Assembly: GCA_002841945.1 (NCBI GenBank)
Contig: PHBI01000005.1
Span: forward strand, 1-64,000
Length of the DNA: 64,000 bases
DNA from: Deltaproteobacteria bacterium HGW-Deltaproteobacteria-14
GTDB taxonomy: Bacteria > Myxococcota_A > UBA9042 > PHBI01
Direction of reading: 5' to 3'
Below, piece after piece: positions 17,499 through 27,570 of the stretch. The stretch's first letter is position 1; each line of letters opens with the position of its first letter. The notes under the pieces were generated by a model. The model was not told where the DNA came from, did not search any database, and saw only the letters and a program-made list of their open reading frames with translations. Position numbers and translations under genes: made by a program.

Positions 17499-20400
17499 TC
17501 AGTTCGCGGGGCGGAGCGCGAAGTTGTCGATCCGCAGCGTCCCCGCGGTGCCCTCAGAGGCGTACGCGTAGAAGCGGATCTGGTCCGGACCGCCGGTCAG
17601 CGTGACGTCCTGGTCGAAGACCGACCAGGTCGAGACGTCGCCGATCGTCCAGCTCTTGAGCATCCCGTCGACCGTCGACACCACCTCGAAGGAGGTGGGG
17701 CCGGTCCCGGACCGCAGGACCTCGAAGCTCAGGTGGTAGACGCCTGGCCCGACGTCGAGGATGAACCCGTAGTAGTTGTTCTCGCCGCGCGCCGTGCCGG
17801 TCGGCCAGCCGGTGCCGGTCGCCGCCTTGGACGTCGCCGCCGTGCACTCGGCCGGGCGCACCGTGCTGGCGCTGTTGCCGCTGACGTTGGCCTGGTTGGC
17901 GACGCCGGAGCCGTACACGAAGGTGCTGGCGGCCAGGCTGTCCTGGTCGACCGTCGGCGTCGTGATGAAGGTGCCGGCGGCGTTCTCGAAGCACCAGATG
18001 ACCGTCGCGCGCGGCGGCGCGTCGCTGACCTCGACCGAGCCGTTGGCGCTGCCGGCCGAGGTCGTGGCCGTGAGCGTCAGCGTGCCGACCCCGTCGCTCG
18101 GGGTCCCGACGTCGACCGTCTTGACCATCTCACCCGCGGCGAAGGCGAGGCTCGCCGGCACCGTCGTGTGGGGGCCGGTCGCAGCGAGGCCGACCGTCAG
18201 CCCTGCGGGCGGCGCCGGGGTGTCGAGGGTCACGGTGAAGGTCGCCGCGTCGCCGTGGGTCACGACGCTGCTGGCAGGGACGACGGAGGCCGGCGTCGGC
18301 ACGTGCGCGGCGGCGAGCACCGTGACGTGCGCCGTCACCGTGACGTCGTCGAGGGTCGCCGTCAGGGTGACGTCGGCGTTCGCGGCCAGCGCGTTCAAGA
18401 GGACGGGCTTGGTGCGGTCACCGATCACGAAGTTCACGCCGCCACCGACGACCGTGAGCGCGCTCGTGTTGCCCGAGGTCACGCCGACCGTCATCGCCGC
18501 GAGCGCCTCGCCGGTGAGCACGACGTTGAGCGGCGGCGTTGTCATCGCGCTCGACTGCCCCTGGTAGATCCAGCTCTGGGCCGGCTCGGCGGCGAGCAGG
18601 ATCGGCGTGCCCTCCACGAAGTCGGCGGCGCTGCGCGGCAGGAGCTTGTTGCGGTTCCAGGTGAAGCGCAGCACGCCGGTGATGGCGGTGTAGGTCTGGC
18701 CGACGACCGGGAACGGGCTGACGAGGAAGATCTGATCATCGACCGAGAGGTCGCCGGTCACGAGGAACTCGCCCGCCACCGTCTCGCCGGTCTGCCCCGT
18801 CGGGGCGATGTTGAGGACGCTGACGTTCTGCACCTTCACGAGGAGCGCCTCGTAGGCGTCCGCGTTGGCGCCGCCGACGGCGACCTCGGCGGGGGTCACG
18901 ACGAGCGGCGCCGGGGCCCCGACGCCGCTGGTCACGATCGTCCAGGACGAGCTCGTGAGCTCGACCTCGCCGAAGTAGTCGGACACGACGCCGCTGACGT
19001 CGACCTTGTCGCCGATCGCGGGCTTCGGGTCGCTGCCGTTGAAGACGTAGAGGGCGCTGTAGGCCGCCCCGTCGTACTTCAGGTCGCTGGCCGGGAGCTG
19101 CACCGTGTAGGCGTTGGAGGCCAGCGCGGTGACGACGACACCCTTGATGCTGACGGCGTCGCCGATCGCGGTGACGCGCTTCTTGACGTCGTAGATGCTG
19201 GCCGGGCACGGCGCGCCGTTCGGGTTCGGGTCCTCGGGGCACTTGTCGCAGAGGTCGCCGACACCGTCCTCGTCGCCGTCTGCCTGGTCTTCGTTGGGGA
19301 TGGCCGGGCAGTTGTCGTTCGGGTTCAGGTAGCCGTCGCCATCGATGTCGTCGGGGTCGACGGAGGTGCACGCGGTGGTGTTGGCGTCGAAGGGGCACGG
19401 ATCGCAGACGTCGCCGACGCCGTCGCCGTCGACGTCCGGCTGGCTCGTCCCGTCCATCGGGCGCGGCGGGTTGAAGTAGCTCGGGCAGTCGTCGTCGGCG
19501 TCGGCGACGCCGTCGCCGTCCATGTCGCCGGCGACCATCGCGCCGGTGAACTCCCCGGGGCGGGCCGGGACGCAGCTCGGCTCGTTGGTCGGCGTGTCAC
19601 AGAAGAAGAGGCCGTAGCTGGTCGGCTCGAGGTCCGCCCGGAACTGGGCGAGCGACGTCGTCGTGAGGGCCGAGCCACCGCTGACGGTGGTCTCGAGCTG
19701 CTCGGCGACGCAGAGCTTCTTGGTCGCGCCGCAGACGTCGACCTCCTCGCAGGGGGCGGGGAGCGACGCCGCGGACGGCCACAGGACGTGATCGTACTTC
19801 GACCAGTCGAGGGGGCGGTCGCTCAGGGCGTCCACGAGCGCCGGCTCGCCGTAGAGCGGGGTGCCGCGGCGGAAGTAGGTGTTGCCGCCGTAGGTCAGCG
19901 GGGTGCCGCCGCGCAGCACCAGCAGCACGTCGTCGACGTTACCGTCGAGGATGGCGCGGTAGCCGGTGTTCGTGGTGCCGTCCCAGATGGTGATGTCGGC
20001 GGCCTTGCCCGCGGTGAGGCTCCCGATGATGTCGCCGAAGCCCAGGGCGTCGGCGGCCCCGTAGGTCGCCATGTCGACGAGCTGCTTGTCGCTGAAGTAG
20101 TTGTTCCAGTAGACGTTCCACTCCTCGGCGCAGCGGAGCTCACGCCCCATGGTGACCGAGCCGCTCGCGGTCCAGTCGGTGCCGAGGGCGATGCGGGCGC
20201 CGAGGCGGTCGAAGATCGGGGCCGAGGCCGTGAACCCGTAGAGGTCGGTGTTCGAGCGCGGCGACCAGATGAGCGAGCCGCCCTCACCCGCCATCAGCGC
20301 GATGTCGGCCGAGGTGAGGCCCACGCTGTGGATGTAGGCCGAGTTCTCGCCGAGGACGTCGACGCCGCCGCTGTCCTGGCCGCTCATGCAGACGTACTCG

Positions 20401-21320
20401 TTGCGGGCGCCACCGATGACGCCCTCGGCGACGTGGGGCGCGTAGGCAGCGGTGCCCTGGGTCTCGCCGACGCCGGGCAGGTTGTAGTTCGAGCAGCCCG
20501 AGCTGACGATGGTGCCGCCCGAGTCCCCGAGGGGGAAGGTGTCGTAGGTCGCGTCGAGGTGGCTGATGCGCTCGAGCGCGTTGGGCTTGTCGAGGTTGCG
20601 CAAGAAGCCGCGCTCTGAGCCAGAGCCGAACAGGCTCGTCGCCCCGCCCATGACCTGGCGCGCCTCGCCCCAGGCGTCACCGAGGGAGTTGGTGTTGGAC
20701 TTGCTCGAGAGCTTGGGCTTGCCGTTGGCCCCGGTCCGCCACTCGTGGCGGTGGTTGTAGCGGGTCGTCCCGTGGGCGACGGGGCTCATCTGGGTGTAGG
20801 TGATGTGATCGTGCGCGTTGATGAAGCCCGGCGCGATGACGCCGTGGGGGCACGCGATGACGGTCGCCCCCTGGGCCGCGGCCTCGGTCGGGCAGTCACA
20901 CCCGCTGCAGGTGATGAAGCCGTTGACGATCAGCACCGAGCCGCGCTCCTGGATGCCGGTCGGCATGACGATGTCACCGCGGATGAGGAGCGCGTCGGTC
21001 GACCCGGCGGTCACCGAGCAGACGCCGCTCGCCGGCGTCGGGATCGGGTCCTCGCAGCCTGTCGGGGGAGGCTGTGACGTATCGGTCACGCTCGTGTCCC
21101 CCGTGAGCGTGTCGCCGCCGGTGTCTCCGACCAAGCTGTCGGTCACCGAGCTGTCCGTTATCAGGCTGTCTGCCGCGGCGGTGTCGTCGACCGCGTCTCC
21201 GCTGGTGTCGGCGACCAGCGTATCGCCGCCGGTCGTGTCCGTCCCGCCGCCATCATCACCACACGCGCCGAAGCTCAAAAGCGCCCCGACTACCGCAATC
21301 CCCATCCATTTCGTGTTCAC
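17499..21320 (-). CDS. Multidomain lipoprotein: amidohydrolase + TSP3 repeats + OB fold + Ig-like domains
   Basis: 1273 residues from GTG 21320, which starts a lipoprotein signal (LLSFGAC, Cys20) and has GGGAGGT upstream; an ATG 19 codons further up only adds a non-signal extension. Order: Asp/Thr/Ser linker (about 22-85, ending DTSQPPP); amidohydrolase domain (about 108-560) with the metal-ligand motif GFINAHDH (His170, His172) and the C-terminal GSLTAGKAADITIWD signature; TSP3 repeats (about 605-720, DxDGDGVxDxxDxCP); an OB-fold domain like those of extracellular nucleases (DAVSIKGVV...IGDKVDVSGVVSDYFGEVEL); Ig-like domains; a C-terminal beta-sandwich. Related amidohydrolases deaminate or hydrolyse ring compounds; the true substrate is unknown. 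The neighbouring nucleoside transporter on the same strand (69 bp upstream) suggests nucleosides or bases. Confidence 0.88.
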   Translation of the reverse strand: MNTKWMGIAVVGALLSFGACGDDGGGTDTTGGDTLVADTSGDAVDDTAAADSLITDSSVTDSLVGDTGGDTLTGDTSVTDTSQPPPTGCEDPIPTPASGVCSVTAGSTDALLIRGDIVMPTGIQERGSVLIVNGFITCSGCDCPTEAAAQGATVIACPHGVIAPGFINAHDHITYTQMSPVAHGTTRYNHRHEWRTGANGKPKLSSKSNTNSLGDAWGEARQVMGGATSLFGSGSERGFLRNLDKPNALERISHLDATYDTFPLGDSGGTIVSSGCSNYNLPGVGETQGTAAYAPHVAEGVIGGARNEYVCMSGQDSGGVDVLGENSAYIHSVGLTSADIALMAGEGGSLIWSPRSNTDLYGFTASAPIFDRLGARIALGTDWTASGSVTMGRELRCAEEWNVYWNNYFSDKQLVDMATYGAADALGFGDIIGSLTAGKAADITIWDGTTNTGYRAILDGNVDDVLLVLRGGTPLTYGGNTYFRRGTPLYGEPALVDALSDRPLDWSKYDHVLWPSAASLPAPCEEVDVCGATKKLCVAEQLETTVSGGSALTTTSLAQFRADLEPTSYGLFFCDTPTNEPSCVPARPGEFTGAMVAGDMDGDGVADADDDCPSYFNPPRPMDGTSQPDVDGDGVGDVCDPCPFDANTTACTSVDPDDIDGDGYLNPNDNCPAIPNEDQADGDEDGVGDLCDKCPEDPNPNGAPCPASIYDVKKRVTAIGDAVSIKGVVVTALASNAYTVQLPASDLKYDGAAYSALYVFNGSDPKPAIGDKVDVSGVVSDYFGEVELTSSSWTIVTSGVGAPAPLVVTPAEVAVGGANADAYEALLVKVQNVSVLNIAPTGQTGETVAGEFLVTGDLSVDDQIFLVSPFPVVGQTYTAITGVLRFTWNRNKLLPRSAADFVEGTPILLAAEPAQSWIYQGQSSAMTTPPLNVVLTGEALAAMTVGVTSGNTSALTVVGGGVNFVIGDRTKPVLLNALAANADVTLTATLDDVTVTAHVTVLAAAHVPTPASVVPASSVVTHGDAATFTVTLDTPAPPAGLTVGLAATGPHTTVPASLAFAAGEMVKTVDVGTPSDGVGTLTLTATTSAGSANGSVEVSDAPPRATVIWCFENAAGTFITTPTVDQDSLAASTFVYGSGVANQANVSGNSASTVRPAECTAATSKAATGTGWPTGTARGENNYYGFILDVGPGVYHLSFEVLRSGTGPTSFEVVSTVDGMLKSWTIGDVSTWSVFDQDVTLTGGPDQIRFYAYASEGTAGTLRIDNFALRPAN

Positions 21321-21389
21321 GTGCACCTCCCGGGTACGCCCCGGGTGTACCAGAAAACACACCCTCAGAGACAGCACGTTGCGTGTGGC

Positions 21390-22679
21390 TCAGGTGAACA
21401 GGCCCGCCACGGCGCCTGTCATCATGGCGGCCAGGGTCCCTCCGATCATGGCGCGCAGCCCGAGGCGGGCCAAGTCGCCGCGGCGCTCGGGGGCGATGCC
21501 GCCGATGCCGCCGATCTGGATGCCGATGCTCGCGAAGTTGGCGAACCCGCACAGCGCGTAGGACATGATGATGGCGGAGCGCTCGCTGAGCGCGTTGGCG
21601 CTCGCCTGCAGCTGACCGAAGTCGAGATAGGCGAAGAGCTCGGTGAGCGTGATCTTCTTGCCGAGGAGCATCCCGGCGGTGATCGCCTCGTCCCAGGGGA
21701 TGCCCATCAGCAGCGCGAACGGGGCGAAGACGTAGCCGAGGATGATCTCGAGGGAGAGCTCGATGTCGAAGATGCCGCCGACCGCGCCGAGGATGGCGTT
21801 GATGAGCATCACCATCGCGTAGAAGACGAGCAACATCGCGACGATGTTGAGGAAGAGGCGCAGCCCCTCGAGGGTGCCGCGGGAGAGGGCGTCGATCCCG
21901 TTCACGTCGAGGCGTTCGACGTCGATCTGGACCTTGCCGAGGGTGGCGGGTTGGCCGGTCTCCGGATACATCAGCTTGGACACCGCGAGCGCGGCGGGGG
22001 CGCTGAGGATGCTCGCGGTGACGAGGTGACCGGCGATACCGGGGATGGGGACGATGGCGACGTAGATCGCCATGACGCCTCCCGCGACGGTCGCGAAGCC
22101 GCCGACCATCACGGCGTGCAGCTCGCTCATGGTCATCTTGTCGACGAAGGGGCGCACGATGAGCGGCGCCTCGGTCTGCCCGACGAAGATGTTCGCGGCG
22201 GCCGACAGGCTCTCGGCGCCGCTCGTCCCGAGGGTCTTCTGCATGATGACCGCGAAGAAGCGGACGATGAACTGCATCACGCCGTAGTGGTAGAGCACCG
22301 CCATCAACGCCGAGAAGAACATCACCGTGGGCAGCACCCAGAAGGCGAGCGTCTTCAGCGGCGGCGAGATGTGCCCCTCGACGGTCAGGATCGCCGGCTG
22401 ACCCGCCTGCGTATAGATGGTGATGTCGTGCTTCTGAACGGACTGGAACACGAAGTCGCTGCCCATCTCGGAGAACGAGACCAGCCGCTTCACCGCGACG
22501 TCCACGACCTGAAACACGTCCTTGCCGATGTCCGGCAGCAGCACGGCGGCGGCGAACGCGAGCTGCAGCCCCACCCCCCACAGGACGGGGCGCCAGCGGA
22601 CGGACCGGCGGTCGATGGAGATCACCCACGCGAACATCACGAGGCCGAAGAGTCCCAGGAGTGAGCCGACTTTCTCCAT
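21390..22679 (-). CDS. Concentrative nucleoside transporter (CNT/NupC family)
   Basis: A 429-residue polytopic inner-membrane protein of the CNT family, which imports nucleosides with H+ or Na+. Family order is visible: N-terminal helix pair, a gating segment IPWDEAITAGMLLGKKITLTE late in the protein, NIFVGQTEAPLIVRPF (the conserved QTEAPL core that binds nucleoside), MTMSELHAVMVGGFATVAGGVMA, and SERSAIIMSYALCGFANF near the C-terminus. The length is typical (about 400-430). The ATG at 22679 gives the normal N-terminus. It is transcribed first, followed 69 bp later by the amidohydrolase lipoprotein, so scavenging and uptake may be co-expressed. The upstream region carries a GTCCC/GGGAC palindrome. 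Confidence 0.93.
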   Translation of the reverse strand: MEKVGSLLGLFGLVMFAWVISIDRRSVRWRPVLWGVGLQLAFAAAVLLPDIGKDVFQVVDVAVKRLVSFSEMGSDFVFQSVQKHDITIYTQAGQPAILTVEGHISPPLKTLAFWVLPTVMFFSALMAVLYHYGVMQFIVRFFAVIMQKTLGTSGAESLSAAANIFVGQTEAPLIVRPFVDKMTMSELHAVMVGGFATVAGGVMAIYVAIVPIPGIAGHLVTASILSAPAALAVSKLMYPETGQPATLGKVQIDVERLDVNGIDALSRGTLEGLRLFLNIVAMLLVFYAMVMLINAILGAVGGIFDIELSLEIILGYVFAPFALLMGIPWDEAITAGMLLGKKITLTELFAYLDFGQLQASANALSERSAIIMSYALCGFANFASIGIQIGGIGGIAPERRGDLARLGLRAMIGGTLAAMMTGAVAGLFT

Positions 22680-22757
22680 CCTCTTCGTGAGGTAGCACGA
22701 GAAGGACGAGCCCGAAAAGGCGACCCGTGACGATGACCGAGTCGGTCTGTCCGGAGT

Positions 22758-22802
22758 GTCCCACCGGTGGGACGGCGCGGGACGGCGCGGGACGCGCGGG
22801 AC
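22758..22802. promoter_or_regulatory. 16-bp palindrome plus phased GGGAC array
   Basis: The perfect palindrome GTCCCACCGGTGGGAC (22758-22773) is followed by further GGGAC units starting at 22779, 22789 and 22798, so that four GGGAC copies lie 10, 10 and 9 bp apart, close to one helical turn. The array is in the divergent gap between the nucleoside transporter (start 22679) and the DUF3006-like lipoprotein (start 22890). It looks like a cooperative repressor or activator site; the binding protein is unknown. Confidence 0.5.
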
Positions 22803-22889
22803 AAGAGGAGTCTCAGTGATTTCAACGACACCCCTGCGGGCACGCGGGTTGCTTCACCACCGGGCAGGACCCCCGCCAAGGAGCCCCTC

Positions 22890-23249
22890 ATGCCGCCCCG
22901 ACTCGCCTCCGCGACGGCGACCGCGATCGCCGCCTGCCTCATCGCCTGCGCCCTACCGGCCGCGCGGCCCGCCTCGCGCGACCCCGCCTTCGACGACGCT
23001 CGGTCGTGCCTCGGGGTCGCGACCTGGATCGACCGCGTCGAGGGCCCCCTCGCGGTCGCGATCGATCCGCAGGGGGCCGCCCGCGTCCTCGCCCTCGTGG
23101 ATCTTGCGCCCGGCGCCCACGAAGGCAGCGCGCTCGTGAACGGCGCCCCCTCGCCGCGCTGCGAAGCCCGGGTCCGCGCCTACTTGAAGGCGCTCCGCGG
23201 GGTGAATGCGAACGCGGGCGACACGTCCAACGCGCTTCCGCTAGAGTAG
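22890..23249 (+). CDS. DUF3006-like small lipoprotein
   Basis: 119 residues. The signal peptide ends in the lipobox CLIAC (Cys20). The mature part has IDRVEGPLAVAIDPQGAARV and VDLAPGAHEGSALV, matching the pattern of DUF3006 (an RIEG-type strand, then a two-residue turn and LPxGxxEG). A second DUF3006-like protein lies at 25056. DUF3006 genes commonly neighbour ComEC-type metallo-beta-lactamase genes in other bacteria, as is the case here. ATG 22890 is preceded by AAGGAG. Likely first gene of a run through 25292. Confidence 0.65.
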   Translation: MPPRLASATATAIAACLIACALPAARPASRDPAFDDARSCLGVATWIDRVEGPLAVAIDPQGAARVLALVDLAPGAHEGSALVNGAPSPRCEARVRAYLKALRGVNANAGDTSNALPLE

Positions 23250-23305
23250 CGGCCCGCGACCGGGCGAGGACCGCCCGGCGGGGCCTGACCCAGGAGACCC
23301 AAAGC

Positions 23306-23641
23306 ATGCTCGCACGCAAGTCCTTCGTCGCGACGATCGTCGCGCTCGTGGCGTTCGCGCTCTCGAGCGCCGCCCTCGCCGGCGCGCCCTCGCCAGCCAA
23401 GAACGTGAACACCGCCACCGCCGCAGAGCTCCAGACCGTGAAGGGGGTGGGAGAGAAGACCGCCGCCAAGATCATCGTCGAGCGGGACAAGAACGGCCCG
23501 TTCACGAGCCTCGAGAATATGCAGTCGCGGGTGAAGGGCGTCGGCGAGAAGACCGTCGAGCACTTCAAGGCCGACGGCTGGAGCGCGACCGCTCCCGGCG
23601 GCGCTCCCGCGCCCGAGGCGCCGACCCGCAAAGGCAAGTAG
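23306..23641 (+). CDS. Secreted ComEA-like helix-hairpin-helix protein
   Basis: 111 residues: signal peptide (about 1-25, ending SSAALAGA), then a ComEA-type double helix-hairpin-helix (NVNTATAAELQTVKGVGEKT ... FTSLENMQSRVKGVGEKTVEHF), and a short Pro/Ala-rich basic tail. ComEA-type HhH domains bind double-stranded DNA without sequence specificity, in the periplasm during DNA uptake. ATG 23306 has AGGAGA upstream. It lies 9 bp before the MBL-HhH lipoprotein gene, so the two should be co-transcribed. Confidence 0.88.
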   Translation: MLARKSFVATIVALVAFALSSAALAGAPSPAKNVNTATAAELQTVKGVGEKTAAKIIVERDKNGPFTSLENMQSRVKGVGEKTVEHFKADGWSATAPGGAPAPEAPTRKGK

Positions 23642-23650
23642 CCCGCACCG

Positions 23651-24949
23651 ATGACGCCCCGGCCCAGCACTGCAACGCAGCGAAGCCGCATGCAACATGC
23701 GGTTAAGGCGTTACTTTTCGCGTTTGCGTTTGCAGCATGCGCCACCGCCCCCCCCGGCCCCTCGGCGCCGGGGGACGGCCCGTCACCGCCGCAGCCGGTG
23801 GCGCCGACCCCCGCCACCGAGGCGGGGCCGCCGCTCGTCGTGCAGATCGTCGACGTCGGTCAGGGGGATGGGATCGTCATCATCTCCCCGACCGGCAAGT
23901 CGATCATCATCGACGCCGGTGACCGCGGGCGGGACAAGGCGATGGTGGAGCAGCTGGTCGCGGACGGGATCACCGCGATCGACCTCGCGATCATCACCCA
24001 CCCGCACGCCGACCACATCGGAGGGATGCAGAAGACCCTCGCCCAGGTCCCGGCGCGGACGTTCCTCGACCCCGGCTTCGACTACAGCTCCGGGATCTAC
24101 GCGCGCCTGCTCGAGCACCTCGAGGCGAGCGGGACGAAGGTCCTCATCGCGCGCCGAGGTCGCAAGATCGACATCGGCGGGGGCGCCTCACTGCTGATCC
24201 TGGCCCCCGACGAGCCGCTCCTGCGGGGGACGCGCTCGGACGCGAACTCGAACTCCGTGGTCCTGCGTCTCGACTACGGGGCGACGAGCATGCTGTTCAC
24301 CGGGGACTCGGAGGCGCCGACCGAGAACCGCCTCCTGAGCGATCCCGACACCCTCACCGCGGACGTCCTCAAGGTCGCCCATCACGGCAGCGAGCACTCG
24401 ACCCAAGACGACTTCCTCGCGGCCGTACGTCCCACCCTCGCGGTGATCTCGTGCGGGCTCGACAACAAGTTCGGCCACCCCTCCCCGCCCACCCTGGAGA
24501 AGCTGGCGCGAGCCGGGGTCGACGTGCTCCGCACCGACGAGAGCGGGACCATCACCCTCACGAGCGACGCCACCCGTTGGAGCGCGGCCGTCGCCAAGGG
24601 GGATCCGCCGCGGCGGCGCGTCGAGGTCGGCGAGGCCCCGCGCCCGCCACCCGCCGCGCGCCGGCTGCCGCGGGACGCCGCGACCCGCGACGCCGACCCG
24701 ACCACCGTCAGCGCCGTCGGATACAGGCTCGACATCAACACCGCCACGGTCGAACAGCTCCAGGCGGTCGAGGGGGTCGGGCCCGCCAAGGCCGCCGCCA
24801 TCGTCGCCTACCGCGACGAGCACGGCCCCTTCCGCAGCATGCACGACGTCCTGGCGACGCCCGGCGTCGGCCCGAAGACGCTGCGCGGCATCGCCGAGCG
24901 CTTCGCCGTGGTTGCGCCTCCGGAGGCCGCTGACGAGGATGTCCCCTGA
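23651..24949 (+). CDS. ComEC-like metallo-beta-lactamase lipoprotein fused to helix-hairpin-helix
   Basis: 432 residues. Lipobox AFAAC (Cys30, or Cys17 if ATG 23690 is used). The metallo-beta-lactamase domain is of the ComEC/Rec2 C-terminal type (about 60-300): DVGQGDG (68-74), IIIDAGD, metal motif HPHADH (117-122), TGDSE and VAHHGS. A Pro/Arg linker leads to a ComEA-like HhH pair (DINTATVEQLQAVEGVGPAK ... VLATPGVGPKTLRGI). In ComEC this lactamase domain is the presumed nuclease that degrades one strand of incoming DNA. No ComEC membrane channel is encoded here, so this is a free-standing lipid-anchored version joined to a DNA-binding module. A 7-bp-arm hairpin (23686-23702) covers the second ATG. 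Confidence 0.9.
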   Translation: MTPRPSTATQRSRMQHAVKALLFAFAFAACATAPPGPSAPGDGPSPPQPVAPTPATEAGPPLVVQIVDVGQGDGIVIISPTGKSIIIDAGDRGRDKAMVEQLVADGITAIDLAIITHPHADHIGGMQKTLAQVPARTFLDPGFDYSSGIYARLLEHLEASGTKVLIARRGRKIDIGGGASLLILAPDEPLLRGTRSDANSNSVVLRLDYGATSMLFTGDSEAPTENRLLSDPDTLTADVLKVAHHGSEHSTQDDFLAAVRPTLAVISCGLDNKFGHPSPPTLEKLARAGVDVLRTDESGTITLTSDATRWSAAVAKGDPPRRRVEVGEAPRPPPAARRLPRDAATRDADPTTVSAVGYRLDINTATVEQLQAVEGVGPAKAAAIVAYRDEHGPFRSMHDVLATPGVGPKTLRGIAERFAVVAPPEAADEDVP

Positions 24950-25055
24950 CCGCAGCGCCGTCGACGCTCGTGTCCGAGCGCCGCCTGCGATCGCGTCGCA
25001 CCGAAACCCAGCCGCGCCACGCCCGTGGCCACCCACCCTCCGAGGAGCCCGCGCC

Positions 25056-25292
25056 ATGAGTCACTCCGTGTTCATCGACAGGATCGAGGGCGGCGTCGCC
25101 GTGATGACGACCGACGCCGGCAAGCCCTTTCAGCTCCCCAAGGCGCTGCTCCCCGCTGGGATGGGCGAGGGGCGCTGGCTCACCATGAGCTTCGCGCCCG
25201 ATCCGGCGAAGGACGCAGCGATGGCGGGTAAGGCGGCGGCGCTTCGGGGCAAGCTCTCCGCGGACGACGACGGCGGCGACCTCTCACTCTGA
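25056..25292 (+). CDS. DUF3006 domain protein
   Basis: A 78-residue cytosolic-type protein opening with SVFIDRIEGGVAVMTTDAG and LPKALLPAGMGEGRWL, the characteristic DUF3006 pattern, then a short Lys/Ala helix and an acidic tail. ATG 25056 follows CGAGGAG. It is the second DUF3006-like gene in this block (compare 22890-23249, which is lipid-anchored). Function is unknown in the family; recurrence beside ComEC-like lactamases suggests a functional link. Confidence 0.8.
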   Translation: MSHSVFIDRIEGGVAVMTTDAGKPFQLPKALLPAGMGEGRWLTMSFAPDPAKDAAMAGKAAALRGKLSADDDGGDLSL

Positions 25293-25353
25293 ACGCCGGG
25301 CGGGCGCGGGTCACCGGCGGGCCTTGACGCGGCGGGCGCTCTTCACCGAGTGG

Positions 25354-25381
25354 TCGACTTCATCGGCAGGCTGTGTAGACT
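25354..25381 (+). promoter_or_regulatory. Possible pnp promoter close to the start codon
   Basis: TCGACT (25354-25359) and TAGACT (25376-25381), 16 bp apart, lie only 9 bp before the pnp ATG. No ribosome site is visible before that ATG. If real, transcription would start at or next to the start codon and the mRNA would be nearly leaderless. Weak match; position-based. Confidence 0.25.
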
Positions 25382-25390
25382 TCCGCCGCC

Positions 25391-27463
<2,073 letters not shown>

Positions 27464-27465
27464 CG

Positions 27466-27482
27466 CGCGCCCCAGGGGCGCG
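27466..27482 (+). terminator. Short GC hairpin after pnp
   Basis: CGCGCCCC/GGGGCGCG arms, with an effective loop of about five bases, begin 2 bp beyond the pnp stop. A T7 run (27506-27512, part of repeat copy B) follows about 23 bp later, further than usual for an intrinsic terminator. Confidence 0.45.
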
Positions 27483-27491
27483 AAGGCTCGG

Positions 27492-27570
27492 CTCAGAGCT
27501 CGCTATTTTTTTGCCGAAGCTGGCCCAGTCATCGTATCGGTCGAGGACCTGCCGTTGCTTGGCTCAGCCG
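27492..27570 (-). repeat. Palindromic intergenic element, copy B (short form)
   Basis: On the minus strand it begins at CGGCTGA, with the TGA being the stop codon of the DUF2058 gene (27564-27566). Bases 27546-27570 are identical over 25 nt to copy A (7907-7931). The next part (CTCGACCGATACGATG, then ACTGGGCCAGCTTCGGCAAA) matches copy A with small differences. The 76-nt insertion of copy A is absent, and the central stem is reduced to GGTC-CTC-GACC. It ends in an A7 run on the minus strand, that is T7 facing the convergent pnp gene. Confidence 0.8.

Noticed and set aside
17349..20618. Open plus-strand frame of 1089 codons
   Set aside because: Lies opposite the amidohydrolase lipoprotein, has no recognisable domain and is explained by codon bias on the other strand.
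23670..23720. Possible integron attC-like site (GTTAAGGCGTTAC)
   Set aside because: Only superficial resemblance, no integrase nearby and it is inside the coding start of the lactamase lipoprotein.
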